Source: Rhodoferax sp.
GTDB taxonomy: Bacteria > Pseudomonadota > Gammaproteobacteria > Burkholderiales > Burkholderiaceae_C
Length of the DNA: 64,000 nucleotides
Direction: 5' to 3'
Assembly (NCBI GenBank): GCA_018061265.1
Contig: JAGOUM010000002.1
Span: 1 to 64,000 of the forward strand
The position numbers and the translations under genes were made by a program. This document shows positions 1 through 12,690 of the stretch, in pieces (within the stretch, counting starts at the first letter, position 1; every line of letters starts with the position of its first letter). The notes under the pieces were generated by a model. It did no database searches. It had not been told where the DNA came from and saw only the letters and a program-made list of their open reading frames with translations.

Positions 1-27
1 TGCGTCAAGCCGGCAGGGCCTGACGCA
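1..27 (-). terminator. Possible terminator hairpin after the TrpB-like gene
   Basis: TGCGTCA (1-7) pairs with TGACGCA (21-27) around a 13-nt loop. It lies 16 nt past the stop of the minus-strand TrpB-like gene. Any T run would fall outside the window, so this is only a candidate. Confidence 0.4.
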
Positions 28-42
28 AGTCCAAATAGCGAC

Positions 43-1413
43 TTACAAACCGTCGGGAACGCTGGGCAAGCCCGCCAGCGCCATGGCCAGTTCACTCTCG
101 TCGTACTTTTCATCGGTCAATTCACCCACAAAGTACTTCTGGTAGGCCGCCATGTCGAGGTGACCGTGGCCGCACAGGTTGAACAGAATCGTCTCCGATT
201 TGCCTTCGGCCTTGCAGCGCAGCGCCTCAGCAATTGCACCTTTCACCGCATGATTGGCTTCGGGCGCCGGCACGATGCCTTCCGCGCGGGCAAACATCAC
301 ACCGGCCTCAAAACACTCGACCTGGTGGTAGGACACCGCTTCAAGCAAGCCGAGCTCCTTGCAGTGCGACACCATCGGTGCCATGCCGTGGTAACGCAGG
401 CCACCGGCATGAAATCCCGGCGGGGTGAACTGGCTGCCCAAAGTGTGCATTTTTGTCAGCGGGGTCATCTTGGCCGTATCGCCAAAGTCGTAAGCGTATT
501 TGCCGCGTGTCATCGACGGGCAAGCCGCCGGCTCCACCGCCACAATGCGCGGTTTGGGGCCACCGCGCAGGCCGTGGCCAATGAACGGGAAAGCAATACC
601 GGCAAAGTTGGAGCCACCGCCCGTGCAACCCACCACCACATCGGGCCAGGTGTCGGCCATTTCCATCTGCTGCATCGACTCCAGGCCAATGATGGTCTGG
701 TGCAGCAGCACATGGTTGAGCACTGAGCCCAGCGCGTATTTGGTGTCTTCGCGCTGCACCGCCAATTCAACCGCTTCAGAAATGGCAATTCCCAAGCTGC
801 CCGGATGGTCGGGCCGTTTGGCCAGCACCGAGCGGCCGTATTCGGTTTCCATCGACGGTGAGGCCACGCAGCGTGCGCCATAGGTTTCCATCATGGCACG
901 GCGATAAGGTTTTTGGTCATACGACACGCGCACCTGGAACACCTCGACTTCCATGCCGTACAACTGCCCGGCAAACGCCAGCGAGGTACCCCACTGACCC
1001 GCGCCGGTTTCGGTCACCAGGCGTTTAACCCCTGCCTCCTTGTTGAAAAAAGCCTGCGCCACCGCCGTATTGGGTTTGTGGCTGCCGGCGGGGCTGACGC
1101 CTTCGTATTTGTAAAAGATCTTGGCGGGCGTGCCGAGGATCTTTTCCAGCCGATGCGCCCGGTACAACGGCGCCGGGCGCCACAGGCGGTAGACGTCGCG
1201 CACCGGCTCGGGGATCTCGACCTCGCGCTCGGTAGTCACCTCTTGCATGATGAGCGCCATCGGAAACAGTGGCGCCAGGTCGTCCGGCCCCACCGGCTGC
1301 AGGGTGCCGGGGTGCAGCACCGTGGGCAGTGGCTTGGGAAAATCCGCCTGCAGGTTGTACCAGGCTTTGGGCATCTGATCTTCGGACAACAAGAATTTGG
1401 TTTGATCACTCAT
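43..1413 (-). CDS. trpB2: TrpB-like PLP enzyme (TrpB2 type)
   Basis: A 456-residue member of the long TrpB2 branch of tryptophan synthase beta chains, which condense indole with serine or a related substrate in the cytoplasm. The PLP lysine is K113 in GSHKPNT, and the glycine loop GCTGGGSNF near residue 262 binds the PLP phosphate. At about 450 residues it is longer than the usual 400-residue TrpB, and no trpA lies beside it, so it may salvage indole or act on another substrate. An AAGGAG Shine-Dalgarno sits just upstream of the ATG. It follows rpiA by 30 nt on the same strand and is probably cotranscribed with it. Confidence 0.88.
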   Translation of the reverse strand: MSDQTKFLLSEDQMPKAWYNLQADFPKPLPTVLHPGTLQPVGPDDLAPLFPMALIMQEVTTEREVEIPEPVRDVYRLWRPAPLYRAHRLEKILGTPAKIFYKYEGVSPAGSHKPNTAVAQAFFNKEAGVKRLVTETGAGQWGTSLAFAGQLYGMEVEVFQVRVSYDQKPYRRAMMETYGARCVASPSMETEYGRSVLAKRPDHPGSLGIAISEAVELAVQREDTKYALGSVLNHVLLHQTIIGLESMQQMEMADTWPDVVVGCTGGGSNFAGIAFPFIGHGLRGGPKPRIVAVEPAACPSMTRGKYAYDFGDTAKMTPLTKMHTLGSQFTPPGFHAGGLRYHGMAPMVSHCKELGLLEAVSYHQVECFEAGVMFARAEGIVPAPEANHAVKGAIAEALRCKAEGKSETILFNLCGHGHLDMAAYQKYFVGELTDEKYDESELAMALAGLPSVPDGL

Positions 1414-1443
1414 CGTGGCTCCTTTTGTATTTTGAAGAAGGGT

Positions 1444-2148
1444 TTAAAAGTTCAGGGTTTTGACGCCGCTGGCCGTGCCGAGCAGGCAGACCTGCGCTTT
1501 CTGAAACGCAAACACGCCCACGGTGACCACGCCAGGCCATTGGCTGACCTGGGTCTCAAAGCCCAGCGGGTCGGATATCTGCAAACCGGTCACATCCAGA
1601 ATGTGTTGGCCGTTGTCGGTGACCAGCGGCACGCCCTCTTTAAGCCGCAGCGACACCTGCGCGCCCATGGCCTCAAACTGCCGCTTGATGCGCTGCGTGG
1701 CCATCGGGATCACTTCCACCGGCAACGGGAACTTGCCCAGTACTGGCACCAGTTTGGACTCATCCGCAATACAGACAAACCGCCGGGACTGCGCGGCGAC
1801 AATTTTCTCGCGGGTGAGTGCCGCGCCGCCACCCTTGACCATGTAGCCGCTGGCGTCAATTTCATCGGCACCGTCGATGTAGACCGACAGCTCGGCCACC
1901 TCGTTGCAATCAAACACCGAAATTCCAAGCGCTTGCAGGCGCGCCGTGCTGGCCACCGAGCTTGACACCGCCCCCTTGATCTGGTCTTTGATGGTGGCCA
2001 ATGCGTCGATGAACTTGTTGACCGTAGAACCCGTGCCCACCCCCACGATCTCGCCCGGCACCACAAACTCAAGGGCGGCTTGGCCCACCAGGGTTTTGAG
2101 CTCGTCTTGCGACAAAACAGCTGCGGCGGCGTTGGGCGCTTGTGTCAT
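1444..2148 (-). CDS. rpiA: Ribose-5-phosphate isomerase A
   Basis: A 234-residue RpiA, which interconverts ribose 5-phosphate and ribulose 5-phosphate in the non-oxidative pentose phosphate pathway. Visible family motifs are the phosphate loop GVGTGST (36-42), the acidic DGADEID (92-98) and [11 protein letters not shown] (105-115), whose Asp and Lys/Glu residues form the active site. The length is normal for the family. It is divergent from pyrD with only 49 bp between the start codons, so the two promoters must overlap or lie in the flanking coding sequence. Confidence 0.95.
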   Translation of the reverse strand: MTQAPNAAAAVLSQDELKTLVGQAALEFVVPGEIVGVGTGSTVNKFIDALATIKDQIKGAVSSSVASTARLQALGISVFDCNEVAELSVYIDGADEIDASGYMVKGGGAALTREKIVAAQSRRFVCIADESKLVPVLGKFPLPVEVIPMATQRIKRQFEAMGAQVSLRLKEGVPLVTDNGQHILDVTGLQISDPLGFETQVSQWPGVVTVGVFAFQKAQVCLLGTASGVKTLNF

Positions 2149-2197
2149 CGGGGAAAATCCTTGAAGTTGATCGGTTTTTACCAGCAGGAATTATCCA

Positions 2198-3292
2198 ATG
2201 GCTCTTGTCCCCTACGCGCTGACGCGCCCGTTTTTATTTGGCCTGGACCCCGAGGTCGCGCATGAACTGACCATCGCGTCGCTGTCGCGCACACAGAACT
2301 CTGCATTGCGCTGGGCTTACGCCAGCCCCCAGGTGGACGATCCGCACGAACTGGCGGGCCTGCATTTTCCCAATCGTGTGGGGCTGGCCGCCGGGCTGGA
2401 CAAGAACGCCCGCTGTATCGATGGTCTGGGTGCCATGGGTTTTGGATTTGTCGAGGTTGGCACGGTGACGCCATTGGCGCAGGCGGGAAACCCCAAACCA
2501 CGCATGTTCCGACTGCCACAAGCCCGTGCATTGATCAACCGCCTGGGCTTCAACAACGACGGTCTGGACGCGTTTATTGCCAACGTGCAGCAGTCGCAGC
2601 TTTATCGCACCCGGCTCGCCGGTGGGCATAAGGGCAGCCCGATGCTATTGGGACTAAATATTGGCAAGAATGCCGCCACGCCGATCGAGCGTGCCACCGA
2701 TGACTACCTGACCTGCCTGGACGGTGTCTACCCTTTTGCCGACTACGTGACCGTCAATATCTCCAGCCCCAATACCAAGAACCTGCGTAGCTTGCAAAGT
2801 GACGCCACACTGGACGCCTTGCTGGGTGCCATCTCGGAGCGGCGCGAGATACTGTCTCAAAGACACGGCAAGCGCCGACCCATCTTTCTGAAAATTGCGC
2901 CCGACCTCGAGGCCGATCAGGTCACGCTCATCGCCCGAACCCTGCAACGTTATGGTTGCAACAGCGATGGCCAGGTGAACAATGCCTGGGGTGTCATCGC
3001 CACCAACACCACCCTGAGCCGCGATGCGGTCAAAGGACAGGCACATGCCGATGAGGCGGGTGGCCTGTCGGGTGCACCGGTGCTGGCCATGAGCAATCAG
3101 GTGATCAGCCAGCTGCGCAACGCCCTGGGAGCGGGGTTTCCGATCATCGGGGCAGGCGGCGTGATGAGCGCCACGGATGCGGTCAGCAAAATCCGCGCTG
3201 GCGCTGATGTGGTGCAGATTTATACCGGCCTGATCTACCAGGGACCCAGCCTGGTGAAAGAATCCGCAATTCTGATGAAAAACACCTTCTAG
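2198..3292 (+). CDS. pyrD: Dihydroorotate dehydrogenase (quinone, class 2)
   Basis: A 364-residue class 2 PyrD. It oxidises dihydroorotate to orotate with FMN and passes the electrons to quinone at the inner membrane. The N-terminal extension typical of class 2 precedes the barrel. The FMN-site motif [10 protein letters not shown], the substrate loop NISSPNT and the phosphate-binding GAGGV near the C-terminus are all present. An AGGAA ribosome binding site precedes the ATG. The TAG stop lies inside a dispersed AGCGC-type repeat at about 3288-3335. Confidence 0.95.
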   Translation: MALVPYALTRPFLFGLDPEVAHELTIASLSRTQNSALRWAYASPQVDDPHELAGLHFPNRVGLAAGLDKNARCIDGLGAMGFGFVEVGTVTPLAQAGNPKPRMFRLPQARALINRLGFNNDGLDAFIANVQQSQLYRTRLAGGHKGSPMLLGLNIGKNAATPIERATDDYLTCLDGVYPFADYVTVNISSPNTKNLRSLQSDATLDALLGAISERREILSQRHGKRRPIFLKIAPDLEADQVTLIARTLQRYGCNSDGQVNNAWGVIATNTTLSRDAVKGQAHADEAGGLSGAPVLAMSNQVISQLRNALGAGFPIIGAGGVMSATDAVSKIRAGADVVQIYTGLIYQGPSLVKESAILMKNTF

Positions 3293-3335
3293 CGCATATT
3301 GGCATTGGGTTATTTGCTATTTCTTTGGCATCTCT
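3288..3335. repeat. Degenerate copy of dispersed AGCGCT repeat
   Basis: An AT-rich stretch containing TCTAGCGCATATTGG, then TTATTTGCTATTTC. It resembles the clearer copies at 20963-20996 and 34219-34265. It supplies the pyrD stop codon. The assignment is by eye and the copy is degenerate. Confidence 0.4.
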
Positions 3336-3442
3336 ACGCACCGTGGGCAACCTCACTGGCGAACAATCGCTTGGCTTTGGCGTACAACTTGCATCAAAGC
3401 GGGTACCCAAAGAACACAACCCAGACGAAAGAAAAGTGTTGA

Positions 3443-4393
3443 ATGAAACTGCCCGTATTTGACCTCAGCGCCGCCCGTGCCGGTGACCCTGTGCCGCGCA
3501 GACAATTGGCACACGCCATCGACGAGGCATGCCGTCACCATGGTTTTTTTTATGTCACCGGTCACGGCATTGACAGTGCCCTGCGCGCTGATGTGTTCGC
3601 CCAGGCGAAGGCGTTTTTTGGCCTGCCGCTGGAGACCAAGTCGCGCTGGCATGTGCGCCACTCGGGCATCATGCGGGGCTATGACCCCATCGGCTGGCAG
3701 AGCCTGGACCATGGTAAGCCCGCCGACATCAAGGAGAGTTTTTACCTTGGTGTGGACCGTGGCCCGGACGACGCCCTGGTGCGCCAGGGTGTACCCAATC
3801 AAGGCCCCAACCAATGGCCCGATGAGACGCTGGTCCCGGGGTTCAAGGCCACCACGCAGACCTATGCCCATGCCTTGGCGCAATTGGGCCGCTTGTTGTT
3901 GAGCCTGCTGGCCGAATCGCTGCAGTTGCCACCCGCCTATTTTGATGCCTTTTTGACCGACCCGATGCCGGTGTTGCGGCTGCTCCATTACCCACCCCGC
4001 GAACATCAACTCCTGCCCGGGCAAGTTGGCTCGGGGGCCCATACCGATTGGGGCAGTGTCACCATCCTTGCCCAGGACGGAGTTGGCGGACTGCAAGTCC
4101 TGTGTGATGGCCAGTGGATTGATGCGCCCTATGTACCCGACAGTTTTATCATCAATCTTGGGGATTTGATGGCACGCTGGAGCAACGACCGCTGGCGCTC
4201 CAGCCTGCACCGGGTGTTACCCCAGGAGCCGGGCTATGAGCGCTACTCCGTGGCCTACTTCTATGACATTGACTATCACGCCAGTGTCAGCGCCCTGCCG
4301 GGGTGTTGTGACGCCGAGCATCCGCCCCGTTACCCGGCCATCACCGCCGGACAACATATTGTCGAGATGTATGAGAAAACCACACTGGGCTGA
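3443..4393 (+). CDS. 2OG-Fe(II) oxygenase, isopenicillin N synthase-like
   Basis: A 316-residue soluble oxygenase of the isopenicillin-N-synthase-like 2-oxoglutarate/Fe(II) family. An N-terminal DIOX_N region (4-120) is followed by the jelly-roll core. The iron ligands are H200 and D202 in GAHTDWG and H256 in SSLHRVL. R267 and S269 in RYSVAY form the usual RxS 2-oxoglutarate site. Bacterial members act on varied small molecules and neither sequence nor context fixes the substrate. It stands between pyrD and the convergent LhgO-like gene. Confidence 0.88.
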   Translation: MKLPVFDLSAARAGDPVPRRQLAHAIDEACRHHGFFYVTGHGIDSALRADVFAQAKAFFGLPLETKSRWHVRHSGIMRGYDPIGWQSLDHGKPADIKESFYLGVDRGPDDALVRQGVPNQGPNQWPDETLVPGFKATTQTYAHALAQLGRLLLSLLAESLQLPPAYFDAFLTDPMPVLRLLHYPPREHQLLPGQVGSGAHTDWGSVTILAQDGVGGLQVLCDGQWIDAPYVPDSFIINLGDLMARWSNDRWRSSLHRVLPQEPGYERYSVAYFYDIDYHASVSALPGCCDAEHPPRYPAITAGQHIVEMYEKTTLG

Positions 4394-4438
4394 ACGCAGC
4401 CGCGCCGCCAATCGGTCAGCGCCGAGCTTTTTCACACC

Positions 4439-5539
4439 TCAGGGTCGAAGCAGCGCGGCCACATACTCACCGATGGCAAGCGACGCCGTCAACCCGGGCG
4501 ACTCGATGCCCAGCAGGTTCACCAGGCCAGGTACGCCGTGGCTTTGCGGCCCGGCAATCATGAAGTCCGCCGCTGGCTCGCCTGGACCACTGATTTTCGG
4601 ACGCACACCCGCATAGGCCGGCTGCAGGCTGCCGTCTTGCAAGGCGGGCCAGTACTTTCGCACTTCGGCATAAAAGCGCTCGCCTCGGGCCGGACTCACG
4701 CTCAGGTCTTCCGGCGACAATACCCACTCTACGTCCGGGCCAAACTTGGCCTGCCCACCCAGGTCCAGCGTCAGGTGAACGCCTAGTCCGCCGGCCTCAG
4801 GCACTGGATAGACCAGTCGGGAAAACGGCGAGCGCCCGGCCAGGGAAAAATAGTTCCCCTTGGCAAAAAAAGCCCTCGGCAGCTGGCCGGTATGGATACC
4901 ACTGGAGCGGTTGGCCAGTGCCACCGCGTTCAGACCGGCGGCATTGATCAGCGTTCGGGCGCACAAGCGGGTGCCGTCAGAAGTTTCCATTTCAATAGCA
5001 CCTTTGATCGGCAGAATATGGGCTAGAGCCGAATTCAGTGCCACTATTCCGCCATGCGCCTCAAGTTCACCTTGCAACGCCAGCATCAGCGCATGGCTGT
5101 CCACAATGCCAGTCTGGGGTGACAACAAGGCCGCCTCGCAGGTCAAAGCAGGCTCCAGGTCGATCGCCTGCTGCGCGCTCAGCAGTTCGAGTTCACCAAC
5201 GCCGTTGGCCCGTGCACGCCCGGCAATCCGGCCCAGTTCAGCCACCTGTTCGGTGCTGGTGGCCACGATGAGCTTGCCACAGCGCCGGTAACCCACCCCG
5301 CGGGCCTCACAGTAGGCATACAGCAGCTCGCGTCCACGCACACACAAACTGGCTTTTAGTGAACTGGTTGGGTAATAAATGCCGGCGTGAATGACCTCGC
5401 TGTTGCGTGAACTGGTTCCGGTGCCAATGGTAGCAGCAGATTCAAGCACCAGCACCTCACGGCCGCAGAGCGCCAGCGATCTGGCGACTGCCAGTCCGAC
5501 CACACCCGCACCCACAACCACACAATCCACAAAATCCAC
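4439..5539 (-). CDS. LhgO-like FAD-dependent oxidoreductase
   Basis: A flavoprotein of the DAO superfamily resembling L-2-hydroxyglutarate dehydrogenase/oxidase, 366 residues from the chosen start. The FAD-binding Rossmann motif [13 protein letters not shown] lies at about residues 7-19. The reading frame stays open upstream to 5653, but I chose the GTG at 5539. It follows an AAAAGGGC purine-rich site, gives the family N-terminus ([12 protein letters not shown]), and leaves the pyrG promoter free. Bases 4990-5030 look like a dispersed repeat read as codons. The substrate is inferred from the family only. Confidence 0.82.
   Translation of the reverse strand: MDFVDCVVVGAGVVGLAVARSLALCGREVLVLESAATIGTGTSSRNSEVIHAGIYYPTSSLKASLCVRGRELLYAYCEARGVGYRRCGKLIVATSTEQVAELGRIAGRARANGVGELELLSAQQAIDLEPALTCEAALLSPQTGIVDSHALMLALQGELEAHGGIVALNSALAHILPIKGAIEMETSDGTRLCARTLINAAGLNAVALANRSSGIHTGQLPRAFFAKGNYFSLAGRSPFSRLVYPVPEAGGLGVHLTLDLGGQAKFGPDVEWVLSPEDLSVSPARGERFYAEVRKYWPALQDGSLQPAYAGVRPKISGPGEPAADFMIAGPQSHGVPGLVNLLGIESPGLTASLAIGEYVAALLRP
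4990..5030. repeat. Repeat-like segment inside the LhgO-like gene
   Basis: TTTCAATAGCACC, then GGCTAGAGCC, in the same order and spacing as the ends of the dispersed AGCGCT repeat, but fully coding. Degenerate and judged by eye. Confidence 0.3.
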
Positions 5540-5625
5540 AATGCGCCCTTTTTTGTTGCCCGGAACGGTTGGCACAGTGCCAAGAGGAAAATGATAGGGC
5601 AATTGCCCGACAGGGCTGGCCATGA

Positions 5626-7379
<1,754 letters not shown>

Positions 7380-7380
<1 letters not shown>

Positions 7381-8237
7381 TGAAACTGTGTGGCGTTGAG
7401 GTTGGGCTGCAAAGGCCGTTCTTCCTGATTGCCGGGCCGTGTGTAATCGAGTCCGAGCAATTGCAGATGGACACTGCCGGCACCTTGAAGGACATCACCC
7501 GTAGCCTGGGCATTCACTTCATTTTCAAAAGCAGTTTTGACAAAGCCAACCGCTCCAGTGGCAGCACCTTTCGCGGCCCCGGCATTGACAAGGGCCTGGA
7601 GATTCTGGCCAAAATCAAGCGTGAGTTGGATTTACCGGTGCTGACCGACATCCACTCTGAAGACCAGATTGACCAAGTCAGCGCGGTGGTGGATGTACTG
7701 CAGACCCCGGCCTTCCTCTGCCGCCAGACCGACTTCATCCGTGCGGTGGCGCAAAGTGGTTTGCCGGTCAATATCAAGAAGGGCCAGTTTCTCGCCCCGG
7801 GTGACATGAAGAACGTCATCGACAAGGCCCGCGCCGCAGCGCGTGAGGCAGGTTTGCCCGAAGACAACTTTATGGCCTGTGAACGCGGCGCCAGCTTTGG
7901 CTACAACAACCTGGTCAGCGACATGCGCAGCCTGGCCATCATGCGCAACACGGGCGCGCCGGTGGTGTTTGATGCCACCCACTCGGTGCAGCTGCCCGGT
8001 GGCCAGGGCACCAGCAGTGGTGGCCAGCGGGAGATGGTGCCCGTGCTGGCACGCGCCGCCGTGGCCGTGGGCGTGGCAGGCTTGTTCATGGAAACCCATC
8101 CCAACCCGGCGCAAGCCATGAGCGATGGCCCCAATGCTGTGCCGCTCAAACACATGAAAGCCCTGCTGGAAACCCTATTGGCGCTCGACACGGTGACCAA
8201 ACAGCATGGTTTTCTTGAAAATGACTTTTCTGCATGA
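7380..8237 (+). CDS. kdsA: 3-deoxy-8-phosphooctulonate synthase
   Basis: A 285-residue KDO-8-phosphate synthase. It condenses phosphoenolpyruvate with arabinose 5-phosphate to make the KDO precursor of lipopolysaccharide, which marks the cell as Gram-negative. It is a TIM barrel with the family motifs IAGPCVIES near residue 20, [12 protein letters not shown] around 50-62 and [13 protein letters not shown] around 200. It overlaps pyrG by one base and precedes eno by 48 bp. The neighbouring enolase makes its phosphoenolpyruvate substrate. Confidence 0.96.
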
Positions 8238-8276
8238 TGGAATGTCGAAGAAGATTTCCCTTTGTTTAACTACTGA

Positions 8277-9572
<1,296 letters not shown>

Positions 9573-9583
9573 ACGGAGCGTTG

Positions 9584-9859
9584 ATGGGCAGGCGTTTTGT
9601 CCCTTTACTGCTGATCAGTCTGCTGGTACTGATCCATGCCCAGCTCTGGCTGGGTCGGGGCAGCCTGCCCAATGTTGCGCAACTTCGAAACGAGCTGAAT
9701 CAGCAGAATCAGCGCAACCAGCAGGCCCTCTTGGCCAACGGTCAGCTGGCAGCCGAAGTACGCGACCTGAAGGAAGGTCTGGAAATGGTTGAAGAAAAGG
9801 CCCGCATGGACTTGGGCATGGTCAAGGCCAATGAAATCTTTGTGCAGATTTCTCGCTGA
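9584..9859 (+). CDS. ftsB: Cell division protein FtsB
   Basis: A 91-residue bitopic divisome protein: a short cytoplasmic start, one membrane helix (about residues 6-20, VPLLLISLLVLIHAQ), then a periplasmic coiled coil with repeated Asn/Gln-rich heptads (about 30-70). FtsB pairs with FtsL and FtsQ to activate septal peptidoglycan synthesis. The ATG at 9584 has GGAG six bases upstream; a TTG three bases earlier is also in frame. It lies directly behind eno, the standard position in proteobacteria. Confidence 0.93.
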   Translation: MGRRFVPLLLISLLVLIHAQLWLGRGSLPNVAQLRNELNQQNQRNQQALLANGQLAAEVRDLKEGLEMVEEKARMDLGMVKANEIFVQISR

Positions 9860-9897
9860 AAGGTCGAAAAACCTCCCCCAAGCGGCTTTTGCAGGAC

Positions 9898-9903
9898 TAG
9901 AAT
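9898..9903 (+). promoter_or_regulatory. -10 element of the 6S RNA gene
   Basis: TAGAAT at 9898-9903 lies about 6 nt before the predicted 5' end of the 6S RNA. No convincing -35 is visible. Confidence 0.45.
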
Positions 9904-9907
9904 AAAT

Positions 9908-10084
9908 TTGTCTGCAGTGCTTCACCGGGCTCTATATATCCTTGAACCAATGCTCTACGAGCTTGGGCTGGGGACATCGCGAAGCTGGCGTGATCGTCTC
10001 GCGTTAGATGAACCCAAGGCATCGCTGACCTGGCCCACCTGAACCCCGGTTCAGGTTGCGGGTCCGGTGGCACGGCAGACACCT
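9908..10084 (+). ncRNA. ssrS: 6S RNA
   Basis: A 6S RNA, which binds and inhibits the sigma-70 RNA polymerase holoenzyme by mimicking an open promoter. The ends pair as 6S does: TGTCTGC (9909-9915) with GCAGACA (10075-10081), then TGC with GCA, then CACCGG with CCGGTG, forming the long interrupted closing stem. The centre holds conserved segments I recognise from Burkholderiales 6S: CTTGAACCAATG (9941-9952), GGCTGGGGAC (9966-9975) and the hairpin CCTGAACC/GGTTCAGG (10038-10055). Length is about 175 nt. It lies between ftsB and a permease gene and contains no plausible coding sequence. Confidence 0.85.
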
Positions 10085-10105
10085 TATCTACACTCCCCTC
10101 CCCAC

Positions 10106-10921
10106 ATGTCCTTTGAACTGAGCCTGGTTGTCGAGCTGGCACTTTTGGGCCTGGTCACCGGCTTCCTTGCGGGACTGCTGGGAATCGGTGGCGGCATGAT
10201 CATGGTGCCTTTCGTCACCGCCATACTGACCGGGCGTGGCGTGTCAACACCGCTGGCCATCAAGATGGCCATCGCCACCTCGATGGCCACCATTGTTTTT
10301 ACGTCCATCTCCAGTGTCCGCGCGCACCACCGCCGGGGTGCCGTCCGCTGGGACATCGTCAGGGGCCTGGCGCCCGGGATCGTGCTGGGTGCGGCGCTGG
10401 CCAGCCTGGGGGTTTTTGCTGTCCTCAAAGGTTCATCACTTGCGTTGTTGTTTGCCGCATTTGTTGGCTTTTCAGCCACACAGATGTACCTGGATCGCAA
10501 ACCGGCACCAAGCCAGGTGCTGCCCGGCACCGCCGGCCTGGTCGGTGCAGGCACCCTGATCGGCTTTCTGTCCGGGTTGGTCGGCGCAGGTGGGGGGTTT
10601 ATCAGCGTGCCGCTGATGGTCTGGTGCAACGTGGCCATGCACAACGCAGTGGCCACTTCAGCGGCACTGGGTTTTCCGATCGCTTTGGCCAATGTGTTGG
10701 GATATGTGTTCAGCGGCTACAGCTTGCCGGATCTGCCGTCCTATTCGCTGGGCTATGTCTGGTTACCCGCATTGGCGGTGATTGCCAGCTGCAGTGTGAT
10801 CACCGCACCATTGGGTGCCGCTGCTGCACACCGTCTTCCGGTAAAAAAACTCAAACGGGTATTCGCCCTGATCCTTTATACGCTGGCGCTGTACATGGGG
10901 TACCGTGGCTTGACTGCGTAA
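10106..10921 (+). CDS. TauE/SafE family anion permease
   Basis: A 271-residue polytopic inner-membrane protein of the TauE/SafE (DUF81) family, linked to export or uptake of sulfite, sulfonates or other small organic anions. It has the two-fold repeat of this family: a glycine-rich loop GLLGIGGGMIMVP near residue 28 is mirrored by GLVGAGGGFISVP in the second half, among about eight hydrophobic helices. I chose the ATG at 10106. An in-frame GTG at 10067 falls inside the 6S RNA closing stem and is unlikely. No clear Shine-Dalgarno. Substrate unknown. Confidence 0.85.
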   Translation: MSFELSLVVELALLGLVTGFLAGLLGIGGGMIMVPFVTAILTGRGVSTPLAIKMAIATSMATIVFTSISSVRAHHRRGAVRWDIVRGLAPGIVLGAALASLGVFAVLKGSSLALLFAAFVGFSATQMYLDRKPAPSQVLPGTAGLVGAGTLIGFLSGLVGAGGGFISVPLMVWCNVAMHNAVATSAALGFPIALANVLGYVFSGYSLPDLPSYSLGYVWLPALAVIASCSVITAPLGAAAAHRLPVKKLKRVFALILYTLALYMGYRGLTA

Positions 10922-10925
10922 GACT

Positions 10926-11375
10926 TCAGTGTTTGCCGGTTGAGCCGTAGCCCCCTTCACCGCGCGCGCTCGGCGCAAACTCAGTGACCACATTAAATTG
11001 GGCTTGCATGACGGGCACGATCACCAGTTGTGCGATGCGCTCCATCGGCTGAACGGTGAAAGGCACATCACTGCGGTTCCAGACACTGACCATCAACTGC
11101 CCCTGGTAGTCACTGTCGATCAATCCGACCAGATTTCCCAGCACGATGCCATGTTTGTGACCAAGTCCTGAACGTGGCAGGATCAGCGCGGCGTAGGCCG
11201 GGTCGTTCAAGAACATGGCAATGCCGGTCGGAACCAGTTGCCACGCATTGGCCGCCAGGGTGAGCGGCTCTTGCAGACAGGCCCTCAAATCCAGTCCGGC
11301 GCTGCCAGATGTTGCATAGCTTGGCAATTGGTCAGCCATTCGGGCATCGAGAATCTTGACGTCAATTTTCAGCAT
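10926..11375 (-). CDS. dut: dUTP diphosphatase
   Basis: A 149-residue trimeric dUTPase hydrolysing dUTP to dUMP, which keeps uracil out of DNA and supplies dTMP synthesis. All five family motifs are visible: [30 protein letters not shown], the PMERIAQLV segment, and the C-terminal [10 protein letters not shown] arm that closes over the active site. It overlaps the end of coaBC by 7 bp. Its GGAGG ribosome binding site lies within a dispersed AGCGCT repeat that also forms the coaBC 3' end. Confidence 0.96.
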   Translation of the reverse strand: MLKIDVKILDARMADQLPSYATSGSAGLDLRACLQEPLTLAANAWQLVPTGIAMFLNDPAYAALILPRSGLGHKHGIVLGNLVGLIDSDYQGQLMVSVWNRSDVPFTVQPMERIAQLVIVPVMQAQFNVVTEFAPSARGEGGYGSTGKH

Positions 11376-12598
11376 TTTATGCCTCCAGCGCTTATTCTTA
11401 TTGATATTTCAGCTACTAATATTCTAGCTAATGCGCGCTTGTTGTTGCGCGGCAGTTCTTTGTAACCCTGCGCATCCACCAGCAAAAGGCTGTTGTCGTC
11501 CTGACCAAAAGTGGCAGGGCCAATGTTGCCAACAAGCAGTGGCACCCCTTTACGCAGTCGCTTTGCTTGGGCGTTGGCCAGCAGATCCTGGCTTTCGGCT
11601 GCAAATCCTACACAATACAAGGCACCGCTTTGGGCGCGTACTGACTGCGCCACCGTCGCCAGGATGTCGACGTTCTCCACAAAACGGATCACCGGCGTCT
11701 CACCTGAACCATCTTTCTTGATTTTCTGCTCCGCAGCCGTATCCGGTCGCCAGTCTGCGACCGCTGCTGCCGCAACAAACACCGTCGCCTGATCCGCATA
11801 CTGGGTAATGGCCACATACATTTGCTGTGCCGACCGCACGTCCACCCGCGTCACCCCATCGGGCGTTGGCAAAGCCACCGGACCGGCTACCAAAGTAACG
11901 TTTGCGCCTGCTTCGGCCGCTGCGGCTGCAATGGCAAATCCCATCTTGCCGCTGGACAGGTTGGTCAGTCCGCGCACCGGGTCAATCGCCTCGTAGGTCG
12001 GACCGGCACTGACCAGCACATGTTGCCCCGCCATAGACTTTGGCTGAAACGAGGCAATCACTGCGTCCAGCAGTTGACGGGGTTCAAGCATACGTCCATC
12101 GCCGGTCTCGCCACAAGCCTGCTCACCACAACCCACACCAAGTACCGCCGCACCGTCGGCCGCCACCTGCTGCAGGTTGCGCTGGGTGGCCGGGTGTGTC
12201 CACATCTCGCGGTTCATCGCGGGTGCCAGCAGCAGGGGTACGGCCAAAATTGGGCGAGCCAGACACATCAGGCTCAACAAATCATCGGCCTGCCCTTGCG
12301 CCAGCCGCGCCACAAAGTCGGCACTGCAGGGGGCCACCAATATGGCATCGGCCTGGCGCGTCAGGTTGATGTGCGCCATGTTGTTGGCTTCGCGCGGGTC
12401 CCATTGCGACAGGACAACTGGGCGTTGACTCAACGCCTGCATGGTGACCGGGGTGATGAACTGCTCTGCCGCGGAGGTCATCACCACCTGCACACTGGCG
12501 CCAGCTTTGACCAGCAGGCGGCACAACTCGGCCGACTTGTAACAGGCAATGCCACCCGTTAGACCCAATACGATGTGTTTTCCGGCTAGATCGTTCAT
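11369..12598 (-). CDS. coaBC: Bifunctional CoaBC (PPC synthetase/decarboxylase)
   Basis: A 409-residue bifunctional enzyme of coenzyme A synthesis. The N-terminal flavoprotein CoaC decarboxylates phosphopantothenoylcysteine; the C-terminal CoaB ligates cysteine to phosphopantothenate. CoaC motifs are [23 protein letters not shown] and the Cys-containing [15 protein letters not shown]. CoaB begins at [17 protein letters not shown] with the nucleotide-binding NLSSGKMG. The start is the ATG at 12598, giving [12 protein letters not shown]; the upstream extension is not family-like. The last codons are read from a repeat. Pairing with dut is common in proteobacteria. Confidence 0.95.
   Translation of the reverse strand: MNDLAGKHIVLGLTGGIACYKSAELCRLLVKAGASVQVVMTSAAEQFITPVTMQALSQRPVVLSQWDPREANNMAHINLTRQADAILVAPCSADFVARLAQGQADDLLSLMCLARPILAVPLLLAPAMNREMWTHPATQRNLQQVAADGAAVLGVGCGEQACGETGDGRMLEPRQLLDAVIASFQPKSMAGQHVLVSAGPTYEAIDPVRGLTNLSSGKMGFAIAAAAAEAGANVTLVAGPVALPTPDGVTRVDVRSAQQMYVAITQYADQATVFVAAAAVADWRPDTAAEQKIKKDGSGETPVIRFVENVDILATVAQSVRAQSGALYCVGFAAESQDLLANAQAKRLRKGVPLLVGNIGPATFGQDDNSLLLVDAQGYKELPRNNKRALARILVAEISIRISAGGIKC
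11382..11423. repeat. Dispersed AGCGCT repeat spanning coaBC end and dut RBS
   Basis: Reading the minus strand: AATATTAGTAGCTGAAATAT, later AAGCGCTGGAGGC. This matches the layout of the copy at 34219-34265. It encodes the coaBC C-terminal tail and contains the GGAGG that serves dut. Confidence 0.45.
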
Positions 12599-12690
12599 GC
12601 GCCGCAATGTAACACCGGCCAGTTCAAAAATAGGCACAATACCGATCTTTCCGGAGCCCAAACGGCCACGACCCAACAACCCTGTCTTTT

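Noticed and set aside
10067..10105. GTG start extending the TauE/SafE permease
   Set aside because: It lies in the 6S RNA closing stem, and the added residues are not hydrophobic or family-like.
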